Part shown: positions 1 to 5,145 of the stretch, in pieces | How positions within the stretch are numbered: the first letter of the stretch is position 1 | Layout: every line of letters starts with the position of its first letter | DNA from: an uncultured Chitinophagaceae bacterium | Lineage (GTDB): Bacteria > Bacteroidota > Bacteroidia > Chitinophagales > Chitinophagaceae | Assembly (NCBI GenBank): GCA_946479005.1 | Contig: CAMLEM010000146.1 | Span: forward strand, 1-5,192 | DNA: 5,192 nucleotides | Direction: 5' to 3' | The notes under the pieces: generated by a model | The model's input: only the letters and a program-made list of their open reading frames with translations | Database searches by the model: none | What the model was told of the DNA's origin: nothing | Made by a program: the position numbers and the translations under genes

Positions 1-34
1 GAGGGAGGGGTGATATTTGTCAGGGTTGAACAGC

Positions 35-130
35 GAAACAGCCCAACAGCCGGACGCAGCGGCGCGGAGTTGCAGCGTACGCGGCGATCGCTGCTCCGTT
101 GCGCCGCCGCGTCCGGCTGTTGGCTGTTCC
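35..130. repeat. Palindromic repeat element, copy 1
   Basis: This is a GC-rich imperfect palindrome. The arms at 43-64 and 102-123 are complementary at 21 of 22 positions. With one bulged base (42) the stem extends outwards through 35-41 and 124-130. Inside it, 65-68 can pair with 95-98, and gcagcg (72-77) with cgctgc (89-94), so nearly the whole element can fold into one long hairpin. A 67-bp core (50-116) matches copy 2 (1680-1746) in reverse complement at 63 of 67 positions. Its right edge touches the stop codon of the decarboxylase, so on the minus strand it would form a hairpin directly after that stop. There is no T-run after it, so it is not a classical intrinsic terminator. It resembles REP/MITE-like non-coding elements in architecture; the family name is unknown to me. 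Confidence 0.85.
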
Positions 131-1638
131 TAAAGCCTACCCACTTCCTGCTGTCCAATTTCATCCAGCCTCTCAAACACCTGCTCTATGTCCTCCAGCG
201 TCGTCCTGTGCGAGCAGATAGACAACCGCAGCACCACCCGCCCCCGCATCTTCGTCGTCATAATGAACGCGAAGCCCGTAGAAGTAATATGGTCCGCGAT
301 CTTCTGATTCAGAAGATCCAGCTTTTCATTCATTGCATCGCCCTCCTTTTCCTTCCTCCACGCAGCCGGAAAATATTGGAACGAGTAAATGAATAATTCC
401 GGTTGATGCAAAGCCCTGAAATTCTCCGAAGCCCTTACCAGCTCATCCAGGTGCACGGCACAGGCGATGTTCTGCCTCAATAATTTCTGGTATCCCTGCC
501 GCCCATAATGCCTGATCGTCATCCACACTTTCAGCGCATCAAAGCCTCTCGACATCTGCGGACCATAATCAAAATAATCCAGCCCTTTATAATCTGTGGG
601 TATCGTACCCTGCAGGTAAGAAGCCGCCGTTGAGAATGTTCTTCTCAGCTTTTCTTTGTCCTTCACCAGCAGGCATCCGCATTCATAGGGGATGTACATC
701 CATTTATGCGGGTCGAGCGTGATGGAGTCTGCGTGTTCCATTCCCTTATAAAGATGGGCTTTCTCAGGCAGCATCGCACCCACAGCTCCGCAGGCGCCAT
801 CGGCGTGGAACCAAAGTTTTCTTTCCTTACAAATACGGGCGATCTCATCGAGGGGATCCACCACACCCGTGTTGATCGAGCCCACCTGGGCAACCACGCA
901 GAATGGGGTGAGGCCCGCCGCCATATCCTCATCGAGCATTTTCTCCAGGGCTTGAGCGTTCATAGAAAATTCATCATTGCTCGGGACGCGCCGAATGCAA
1001 TTCCTGCCCAGGTTCAGCATATCCACCGATTTCACAATGGAAATATGACCCTCGTGGTCGGACATATAAACCGTGTACCGACCCTTTCTTTTATCCGATT
1101 GTAATCCTTCAGCACTGCTATCATAACCTGTGGTACTTCTCAAAGCGACCAGGAGTGCAGAGAAATTGGCAATGGTTCCCCCACCCAGGAACAGCCCTCC
1201 ACATTCAATATCATAATGGATCAGCTCCGCGATCCAGGCAATGGTTTGCTTTTCGATTTCAGTCGCGGCCGGTCCGGCCTTCCATCCACCCGAATTCATA
1301 TTCACCGAAGTGGCGAGCGCGTCGGCGAGCACTGAGATCATAGTCCCGGAGCCATTGACAAAGCCAAAATACCTCGGTGAACCCAGGTGCGTGGCATTGG
1401 GAAGGATCTTTTCCTCCCAGTCCTGGATGATGTTCAAAGGCAGTTCCCCATTTTCGGGAAGAGCCATAATGAAATCCTCGCGGATCTCAAGTGAAGGATT
1501 GTGGCTGGTGATCCTTCTCTCCCGGATCGTGGCGTAATAACGGGCGATCATATCGATCACTTCATAACCCGCTTCCCTGAAAGTATCGGGGTCCATATCG
1601 AGGGACTCGAATGCGTTTTTGTTCGTGGCTTCCTTCAT
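130..1638 (-). CDS. PLP-dependent group II amino-acid decarboxylase (aromatic-L-amino-acid/glutamate decarboxylase-like)
   Basis: A 502-residue fold-type I PLP enzyme of the DDC/GAD/HDC family, expected to be cytosolic and to remove the alpha-carboxylate of an amino acid to give an amine. Visible hallmarks are: the glycine-rich cofactor segment GGGTIANFSALL (152-163); SDHEGHIS (193-200), with H198 the likely residue stacking on the PLP ring; FHADGACGA (277-285), whose D280 should contact the pyridine nitrogen; and LDPHKWMYIPYECGCLLV (308-325), with K312 as the Schiff-base lysine. The C-terminal RVVLRLSICSHRTT (467-480) is also typical, and the length is normal for the family. The frame is open upstream to 1815, but those extra 59 residues are translated palindromic repeat and lack family similarity, so I start at MKEATNKNAF. 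The leader is A/T-rich with no Shine-Dalgarno site. The stop is TAG at 130-132, abutting repeat copy 1. The gene stands alone, with no transporter or amine-metabolism partner in the window. The substrate cannot be fixed from sequence: tryptophan, tyrosine, DOPA, glutamate and others are possible. Confidence 0.93.
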   Translation of the reverse strand: MKEATNKNAFESLDMDPDTFREAGYEVIDMIARYYATIRERRITSHNPSLEIREDFIMALPENGELPLNIIQDWEEKILPNATHLGSPRYFGFVNGSGTMISVLADALATSVNMNSGGWKAGPAATEIEKQTIAWIAELIHYDIECGGLFLGGGTIANFSALLVALRSTTGYDSSAEGLQSDKRKGRYTVYMSDHEGHISIVKSVDMLNLGRNCIRRVPSNDEFSMNAQALEKMLDEDMAAGLTPFCVVAQVGSINTGVVDPLDEIARICKERKLWFHADGACGAVGAMLPEKAHLYKGMEHADSITLDPHKWMYIPYECGCLLVKDKEKLRRTFSTAASYLQGTIPTDYKGLDYFDYGPQMSRGFDALKVWMTIRHYGRQGYQKLLRQNIACAVHLDELVRASENFRALHQPELFIYSFQYFPAAWRKEKEGDAMNEKLDLLNQKIADHITSTGFAFIMTTKMRGRVVLRLSICSHRTTLEDIEQVFERLDEIGQQEVGRL

Positions 1639-1653
1639 ATTATGGATTGTTTT

Positions 1654-1661
1654 TAAAGGTA
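1654..1661 (-). promoter_or_regulatory. Possible -7 box for the decarboxylase
   Basis: Read on the minus strand this is TACCTTTA, one mismatch from the Bacteroidota -7 consensus TAnnTTTG. It lies 15 nt before the ATG at 1638. The matching -33 position would fall inside the arm of repeat copy 2, where no TTTG is seen. The call is weak and rests on the -7 box alone. Confidence 0.25.
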
Positions 1662-1665
1662 AAGA

Positions 1666-1768
1666 GAAACAGGGAACAGCCGGACGCAGCGGCGCAGCGG
1701 AGCAGCGATCGCCGCGTCCGCTGCAACTCCGCGTCGCTGCGTCCGGCTGTTTGGCTGTTCCGTGTTTC
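1666..1768. repeat. Palindromic repeat element, copy 2
   Basis: This is the inverted partner of the element at 35-130. The left arm 1666-1694 and right arm 1732-1768 are complementary apart from an 8-nt length difference (the right arm carries an extra aacagcca-type unit, giving ggctgtttggctgttcc) and two mismatches. The core 1680-1746 matches the reverse complement of 50-116 at 63 of 67 positions. It fills most of the divergent gap between the decarboxylase and the DUF2267 gene, beginning 27 nt upstream of the decarboxylase ATG, so it overlaps where both promoters should be. It is probably non-coding, although the decarboxylase frame stays open across it. Confidence 0.88.
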
Positions 1769-1782
1769 GGCACATATTTTTC
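1750..1782 (+). promoter_or_regulatory. Candidate Bacteroidota promoter for the DUF2267 gene
   Basis: TTTG at 1750-1753 is followed after 21 nt by TATTTTTC at 1775-1782, one mismatch from TAnnTTTG. This fits the known Bacteroidota -33/-7 pattern and would give a leader of roughly 40 nt before the ATG at 1828. The -33 box lies inside the right arm of repeat copy 2 and depends on a T that copy 1 lacks (ggctgtttggct against ggctgttgggct). This is seen as a motif only. Confidence 0.35.
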
Positions 1783-1827
1783 TGTTACTTGTCTGTCAAC
1801 CGGGTAGAAATCCACAAATGAAAAGCT

Positions 1828-2265
1828 ATGTCAATTAATATCAATAAATACACCGCTGAAGCAAACCGTTTTGTGAACGAAGTGGCCGCGGAACTCGGGG
1901 ATCTGAACAACCTGGAAAAAGCAGGGCGCGTAACCGTGGCGGTATTCCACACATTGAGGGATAAATTATCGACAGAAGAATCCTTCCATCTCCTCGCGCA
2001 ACTTCCCACCATTCTGAAAGGCGTGTACGTAGAGGGATGGGATGTGGGCAGGCAGGCCGAGCGCACCGACACGCTACGGGATTTTTTCAGCCAGCTCCGG
2101 AACCAGGACGCAGCCGCGGAATCTGATTTCAGCACAGACGACGAAGCATTGAAAGGCTTCAAGGCCGTGCTGCGGGTCTTATCCCATTACATTTCCGATG
2201 GAGAAATGAAACACGTGAAACAACAGCTGCCGCGGCCGGTGGCGCAATTGTTTGAAACCTGGTAA
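1828..2265 (+). CDS. DUF2267 domain protein
   Basis: A 145-residue, all-helical soluble protein that I recognise as the DUF2267 family; its biochemical function is not established. The family pattern is an internal two-fold repeat. Residues 38-71 (AVFHTLRDKLS, then EESFHLLAQLPTILKGVYVEGW) and residues 113-145 (AVLRVLSHYIS, then DGEMKHVKQQLPRPVAQLFETW) align as a hydrophobic helix, an acidic turn and a QLP-containing helix. An acidic linker at about 93-108 separates them. There is no signal peptide or membrane segment. The ATG at 1828 is the only in-frame start giving the full N-terminal helix; an out-of-frame ATG at 1818 opens a six-codon frame that ends across this start. It is the first gene of a plus-strand run, with the hydrolase 36 nt downstream, suggesting co-transcription. 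Length is usual for the family. Confidence 0.88.
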   Translation: MSININKYTAEANRFVNEVAAELGDLNNLEKAGRVTVAVFHTLRDKLSTEESFHLLAQLPTILKGVYVEGWDVGRQAERTDTLRDFFSQLRNQDAAAESDFSTDDEALKGFKAVLRVLSHYISDGEMKHVKQQLPRPVAQLFETW

Positions 2266-2301
2266 GAGATCCTATATCGAAAATTTTCAAAAAAAGTTCA
2301 T

Positions 2302-3186
2302 ATGCGATTGAAGTTTGGAAATAAAGAAAAAAGAGTGCTCTTCGTTTCGCTGGCCATCATCGGCTGGCTGATCTTCGCCCGCAAGGGAATGAGAATGACG
2401 ATCTCTGACAAGGAAGCGAAAAAAAGATTCAGGAATTATGGCATCCGTTTAAACACGGAGAAAAGAACGATCCAGGGCCACCAAATACATTACAGTTGGA
2501 CGGGCAACAGGAGCCTGCCTGTACTTTTATTCATCCACGGATCCCCGCAAAGCTGGACCTTCTTTGAAAAATATTTACGCGACGATCTGCTTTTGGAAAG
2601 ATACCGCCTGGTAGCCGTTGACCGCCCCGGTTTCGGGCAGAGTGATTTTGGAAAAGCATTGCGCATACCAGAGCAGGCTGAAATACTCGCCTCCCTGCTC
2701 GACGTGATCTCCCACGAGCAGCCGGTTTACATCGTGGCCCATTCACTCGGGGCACCCATAGCAGTGGCTATGGCGGCCATTCGCCCCGCGATGATAAAAA
2801 CCATCGTTCTCGCCGGCGGCGCCCTGGACCCTTCCGGGGAAACGGCCGCGGCCTGGCGACAGTTTTTTATGATCCCCGGCATCTCTTCCTTTGTTCCCGG
2901 CGCTCTTCGTCCCGCGAACCGCGAGCTCTATCATCTCGCCGATGATCTTTATGATATCCAGTCGAGATTCACCGAGGTGCAATGCCCCGTATTCCTCGTA
3001 CACGCATACGACGACAAGGTGGTTCCCCACGCCCAAAGCGAAGCCGCCGCCAAAATGTTCGTCAATTCGCCCAAGGTGAAACTGGTTACCCTGCCTTCGG
3101 GAGGACATTTTTTCCCGATAAAGCGGTTCTACCAGTTCAGGGACCTGCTGGTCAATGGACTACGAACCGAGATCGCTGCTTATTGA
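2302..3186 (+). CDS. Alpha/beta hydrolase with N-terminal membrane anchor
   Basis: A 294-residue serine hydrolase of the alpha/beta fold. It starts with a basic stretch (KEKR, 8-11), a short hydrophobic segment VLFVSLAIIGWLIFA (12-26) and then RKGMR, which reads as an uncleaved signal anchor. Positive charges on both sides leave the topology open. The hydrolase domain runs from about 55 to 290: strand and oxyanion-hole motif FIHGSP (77-82), DRPGFGQSD (107-115), nucleophile elbow AHSLGA with Ser148, acid Asp237 or Asp238 in HAYDDKVVP, and His269 in SGGHFF. The complete triad suggests an active enzyme, but the substrate (ester, lipid, epoxide or other) cannot be told. The elbow has Ala where GxSxG has its first Gly, a common variation. 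The start at 2302 follows an A-rich leader (aaaaaaagttcat) as is usual in Bacteroidota. It is probably read through from the DUF2267 gene, since the 36-nt gap holds no clear promoter. Confidence 0.9.
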   Translation: MRLKFGNKEKRVLFVSLAIIGWLIFARKGMRMTISDKEAKKRFRNYGIRLNTEKRTIQGHQIHYSWTGNRSLPVLLFIHGSPQSWTFFEKYLRDDLLLERYRLVAVDRPGFGQSDFGKALRIPEQAEILASLLDVISHEQPVYIVAHSLGAPIAVAMAAIRPAMIKTIVLAGGALDPSGETAAAWRQFFMIPGISSFVPGALRPANRELYHLADDLYDIQSRFTEVQCPVFLVHAYDDKVVPHAQSEAAAKMFVNSPKVKLVTLPSGGHFFPIKRFYQFRDLLVNGLRTEIAAY

Positions 3187-3225
3187 CGGGCGCCTTTCCG
3201 GGCGGGAAGTTTTGCTGCACTACAG

Positions 3226-3233
3226 TATCTTCG
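3226..3233 (+). promoter_or_regulatory. Possible -7 box for the TPR gene
   Basis: TATCTTCG is one mismatch from TAnnTTTG and ends 7 nt before the ATG at 3241, implying a very short or absent leader. The nearest upstream TTTG (3211-3214) is only 11 nt away, too close for a normal -33 box. A short inverted repeat CGCC/GGCG (3191-3204) lies just after the hydrolase stop. A separate promoter is therefore possible but weakly supported. Confidence 0.25.
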
Positions 3234-3240
3234 CGCTCCA

Positions 3241-3891
3241 ATGAAAGTTTATAATCTACTGATCAAATACCGCCTCTGGATCGGCATCATCCTGGTCGCA
3301 CTGGGCGTCTATGTGAATTATAGCGCCAGCTTCTGGCCTGCCTTTCCTCTTTACCTCGTGGGCGTGATCCTGGTTTTCGGGCATTTTTTCTTTGGCCCCC
3401 TGCGACTGATCCAGGAATATATGGAGAGCGGCGATATGGATGGAGCGGAGAAAGTGCTGAACTCGATCAAGACTCCGGGTCTTTTATACAAACCGATCCG
3501 TTCGGTATATTATACCCTCAAGGGCAATATTGCGATGATGAAGCAGGATTTCGATGGCGCCGAAAAGATGATGAAGAAAGGCCTCGACCTGGGAATGCCA
3601 ATGAAAGAAGCCGAGGGAGCCAGTATGCTCCAGATGGGAATGCTTGCAATGCAAAAGAACGATCTTAAGCAGGCTGAATCATACATCCGCGCCGCGATCC
3701 GCAAGGGTCTTCCTGATAAGGAGAATGAAGCGGCCGCCTATCTCCAGATGTGCAGCCTGATGATGAATAAACGCGAGTTCCGCGCCGCCAAGGATTTTTT
3801 CCGGAAGGCAAAAGCGCTGAAGCCCACCACGCCGCAGATCGTGGATCAGATCAAGCAGATAGAGAAGTATATATCCAGAATGCCGGGGTGA
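3241..3891 (+). CDS. Two-TM membrane protein with TPR-like repeats
   Basis: A 216-residue protein. Two hydrophobic helices, about 12-28 (LWIGIILVALGVYVNY) and 33-52 (PAFPLYLVGVILVFGHFFFG), form an N-terminal hairpin; the positive residues before TM1 suggest the N-terminus and the large C-terminal part are both cytoplasmic. From about 55 the chain is helical with TPR-like units: AEKVLNSI (69-76), then YYTLKGNIAMMKQDFDGAEKMMKKGLDLG (90-118), a third around MLQMGMLAMQKNDLKQAESYIRAAIRKG (129-156), and a fourth around AAAYLQMCSLMMNKREFRAAKDFFRKAKALKP (164-195). TPRs bind protein partners, so a scaffold role at the inner membrane is likely but the partner is unknown. It is notably methionine-rich: ten Met fall between residues 99 and 137. 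The start at 3241 begins directly before the first TM segment. It follows the hydrolase by 54 nt on the same strand. Confidence 0.85.
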   Translation: MKVYNLLIKYRLWIGIILVALGVYVNYSASFWPAFPLYLVGVILVFGHFFFGPLRLIQEYMESGDMDGAEKVLNSIKTPGLLYKPIRSVYYTLKGNIAMMKQDFDGAEKMMKKGLDLGMPMKEAEGASMLQMGMLAMQKNDLKQAESYIRAAIRKGLPDKENEAAAYLQMCSLMMNKREFRAAKDFFRKAKALKPTTPQIVDQIKQIEKYISRMPG

Positions 3892-3897
3892 TCTTTG

Positions 3898-4033
3898 TTT
3901 CCCACGGATATCACAGATTAAATACACACGGATTTCACAGTTAGGAAACCGCTTTTCGAAATTCCTCATCAGCCTCGCACTTTCGGGTCTTATCTGTGAG
4001 ATCTGCGGGAAAATCTGTGGAATCTGTGGGAAA
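3898..4033. repeat. Inverted array of CACGGATnTCACAG-type repeats
   Basis: On the plus strand two tandem units, CACGGATATCACAG (3903-3916) and CACGGATTTCACAG (3927-3940), match at 13 of 14 positions. At 3992-4033 the same kind of unit occurs in reverse (atctgtggaatctgtggg). The arms 3898-3920 and 4011-4033 are complementary at 19 of 23 positions, with about 90 nt between them. They could form a long-range hairpin after the TPR gene. I recall CACGGATTnCACAGATT-type sequences as dispersed intergenic repeats in unrelated bacteria. The stretch between the arms holds nothing I recognise, and no gene is credible here on either strand. Confidence 0.7.
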
Positions 4034-4050
4034 CGGCTGTTTCGCTGCGA

Positions 4051-4116
4051 GCGTTGCTCCTTTGCGCCGTGGTCCCTGAGCTTGTCGAAGGGTTGCGTGA
4101 AAGGCTGTTGGCTGTT
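4051..4116. repeat. Decayed third relative of the palindromic element
   Basis: Positions 4051-4069 match 88-106 of copy 1 at 16 of 19 positions, and 4103-4116 (ggctgttggctgtt) match 115-128 exactly and in the same order. Where copy 1 has 8 nt between those blocks, this region has 33 nt, most of it a different dispersed repeat (4074-4092). Just upstream, ggctgtttcgctg (4035-4047) equals the reverse complement of 32-44. A further ggctgttggct lies at 4139-4149. The left half of the element is not recognisable. Confidence 0.55.
4074..4092. repeat. Dispersed repeat ccctgagcttgtcgaaggg
   Basis: This 19-nt sequence is the reverse complement of CCCTTCGACAAGCTCAGGG, a short, partly self-complementary repeat that I recall from many unrelated bacterial genomes, in intergenic DNA. 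It sits inside the remnant of the palindromic element, which suggests nested insertion. Its origin and mobility are not known to me. Confidence 0.6.
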
Positions 4117-4117
4117 T

Positions 4118-4134
4118 TTTGTGGCCTTTGTGGG
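4118..4134. repeat. Short tandem TTTGTGG repeat
   Basis: TTTGTGG occurs at 4118-4124 and 4127-4133, separated by CC. Read on the other strand this is a CCACAAAGGCCACAAA-type sequence, resembling another dispersed intergenic repeat kind that I have seen in many genomes. The second unit supplies the -33 box of the candidate promoter for the next gene. Confidence 0.45.
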
Positions 4135-4158
4135 AACTGGCTGTTGGCTTTGTTTTTG
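4127..4158 (+). promoter_or_regulatory. Candidate promoter for the SRPBCC gene
   Basis: TTTG at 4127-4130 is followed after 20 nt by TGTTTTTG at 4151-4158, one mismatch from TAnnTTTG, giving good Bacteroidota -33/-7 spacing. A start site near 4165 would leave a leader of under 20 nt. Both boxes lie within or beside repeat sequence (TTTGTGG and ggctgttggct units), so the promoter appears to be built from repeat DNA. The call comes from motif matching only. Confidence 0.38.
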
Positions 4159-4182
4159 CACGCTCTTCAGTAAACACACCCT

Positions 4183-4620
4183 ATGCTCGATCGTGCAGTA
4201 AAGAAATCCATTATTATCAATGCCTCCGCACCAGAGGTATGGAAACACCTCACGGATCCTGCATTGATAAAGAATTTTCTATTTAATGCCGAAGTGAGCA
4301 GCACCTGGAAGCAGGGCGATCCCATCGAATTCCGTGGGAACTGGAAAGGCCGCGACTACGAAGGGAAAGGACAGATCATACGCATAGAAGAAAATAAAAT
4401 TTTAGAATACTCCTACTTTTCAAACCTCTCCGGCAAACCGGATGAACCCGCGAATTACTGCCGGGTGATATACACATTGGAAGAGCAGGAAAGCAAGACG
4501 GTGCTATCCATTACCCAAACGGATGTAATCGCGCAGGATGAATTTGAGCAGGTGAGCGGGTACTGGCAAAATGTGCTGGAGCAGCTTAAATGTAATGTAG
4601 AAGAAGTGTCGGTTCATTAA
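4183..4620 (+). CDS. SRPBCC/AHSA1-domain protein
   Basis: A 145-residue soluble protein of the START-like (SRPBCC) superfamily, AHSA1/polyketide-cyclase-like branch. The sequence follows the family layout. An opening strand IIINASAPEVWKHLTDP (10-26) leads into the first helix. IKNFLFNAEVSSTWKQGDPIEFRGNWKG (29-56) follows, then successive beta strands around GKGQIIRIEENKILEYSYF (61-79), CRVIYTLEEQESKTVLSITQTD (93-114), and the closing helix GYWQNVLEQLKCNVEE (126-141). Members bind hydrophobic ligands in the cavity under this helix, or act as chaperone-like or stress proteins; the sequence does not say which. No catalytic residues can be named. The start is supported by the family's usual N-terminus and by the candidate promoter just upstream. 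It is separated from the TPR gene by 291 nt of repeats, so it is probably its own transcription unit. Confidence 0.9.
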   Translation: MLDRAVKKSIIINASAPEVWKHLTDPALIKNFLFNAEVSSTWKQGDPIEFRGNWKGRDYEGKGQIIRIEENKILEYSYFSNLSGKPDEPANYCRVIYTLEEQESKTVLSITQTDVIAQDEFEQVSGYWQNVLEQLKCNVEEVSVH

Positions 4621-4650
4621 CTACGGAGGACACGGGTTTTTCTTTTTTTT
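4606..4650 (+). terminator. Possible weak terminator after the SRPBCC gene
   Basis: A 5-bp inverted repeat, GTGTC (4606-4610) and GACAC (4629-4633), is followed by GGG and a T-tract of five T, one C and eight T (4637-4650). The stem is short, the loop is 18 nt, and the left arm lies inside the coding region. The T-tract is the only strong part of the signal. Confidence 0.22.
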
Positions 4651-4676
4651 AACCACGGAGGACGCGGAGGACACGG
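4622..4676. repeat. ACGGAGGACACGG repeats
   Basis: The unit ACGGAGGACACGG appears at 4623-4635 and again within 4655-4676, where it is doubled as ACGGAGGACGCGGAGGACACGG-like sequence preceded by aacc. The T-tract 4637-4650 separates the two blocks. I recall ACCACGGAGGACACGGAG-type sequences as dispersed repeats in many bacteria, often close to GxxExxY-family genes, and such a gene lies immediately next to it here, with its 3' end facing the repeat. Confidence 0.65.
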
Positions 4677-4684
4677 TTCTTTCC

Positions 4685-4711
4685 AGGAGGGCGGGATTAC
4701 TTTTGTCAGTC
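4685..4711 (+). promoter_or_regulatory. Orphan promoter-like box
   Basis: TACTTTTG at 4698-4705 is an exact match to TAnnTTTG, but no plus-strand gene follows and no TTTG lies at the right distance upstream. The surrounding bases (ggagggcgggatta then ttttgtcag) resemble positions 4-23 of the window, which also precede no plus-strand gene. It may be a relic or part of a repeat. Confidence 0.2.
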
Positions 4712-4722
4712 GGATTCGGTGT

Positions 4723-5127
4723 TTATAAAATCACTCTTTTAATTCCATTCTTTAACCCGGAAACATTAAAATTAATCAGGTAGCCAATACTACAACCCGA
4801 TAATTTCAGGTAAGTAAGGATTTGCGCAAGATGAATTTTGTCGAATCTCTCTACCGCTTTTATCTCGACAATCACTTTGTCCTCTGCAAGCAAATCTAAC
4901 CGGTACCCGCAATCTATAATGGTCTCATCATAAAGAAGTGGAAGCGGCACCTGGGTTAATACCGATAACCCCCGTTTTCTGGCTTCATAAGCCAGGCATT
5001 TTTCATAAGCACTTTCCAATAACCCCGGACCAAGTGCTGTATGAACTTTAAAAGCTGAATCTATTAAAATCGAGCAAATCTCATTTTCACTCCGCATCAT
5101 CAAATCTACGATTAAGCCTTCCCCCAT
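4723..5127 (-). CDS. GxxExxY family protein (PD-(D/E)XK nuclease-like)
   Basis: A 134-residue protein of the GxxExxY family, named for the motif seen here as GLLESAY (35-41; Gly35, Glu38, Tyr41), preceded by the typical FKVHTALGPG. The rest carries the core of a PD-(D/E)XK nuclease fold: Asp78 in YRLDLL, the pair Glu88 and Lys90 in VIVEIKAV, and a following helix with Gln102 and Tyr106 (HLAQILTYLKL). All presumed catalytic residues are present, so nuclease activity is plausible, but I know of no established function for the family. The length is usual. The family's N-terminus generally begins near NEI, so the true start could be Met10 or Met11 (5100 or 5097) instead of 5127; a GGAGGA site favours 5127 only weakly. 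It is AT-richer than its neighbours and adjoins ACGGAGGACACGG repeats, which hints at acquisition by transfer. Confidence 0.9.
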   Translation of the reverse strand: MGEGLIVDLMMRSENEICSILIDSAFKVHTALGPGLLESAYEKCLAYEARKRGLSVLTQVPLPLLYDETIIDCGYRLDLLAEDKVIVEIKAVERFDKIHLAQILTYLKLSGCSIGYLINFNVSGLKNGIKRVIL

Positions 5128-5139
5128 TCCCAGGTTAAA

Positions 5140-5145
5140 TCCTCC
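5140..5145 (-). promoter_or_regulatory. Possible Shine-Dalgarno site of the GxxExxY gene
   Basis: GGAGGA on the minus strand lies 12 nt before the ATG at 5127. The match is strong but the spacing is longer than usual, and Bacteroidota use such sites rarely. A TATTTATG (5168-5175, minus strand) further upstream is one mismatch from the -7 consensus and could belong to its promoter. Confidence 0.3.

Noticed and set aside
10..396. Plus-strand open frame of 128 codons
   Set aside because: It translates the palindromic element and the antisense of the decarboxylase 3' end; the protein resembles no family and the decarboxylase frame is secure.
1639..1815. N-terminal extension of the decarboxylase by 59 residues
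   Set aside because: The extension is translated repeat element copy 2 plus spacer, while family similarity begins just after the ATG at 1638.
1818..1838. Six-codon leader frame overlapping the DUF2267 start
   Set aside because: ATG to TAA in another frame is expected by chance; no ribosome site or regulatory codon pattern supports it.
2531..3108. Minus-strand frames inside the hydrolase gene
   Set aside because: They are antisense shadows of a gene with a complete catalytic triad and show no recognisable domain.
3892..4182. CRISPR array
   Set aside because: The repeats are short, imperfect, of several kinds and in both orientations, without regular spacers or cas genes.
3679..4248. Minus-strand frames across the intergenic repeats (also 3941-4177)
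   Set aside because: They overlap the TPR and SRPBCC genes and consist of translated repeats (for example TLRQAQGP from the ccctgagcttgtcgaaggg repeat), a common source of false proteins.
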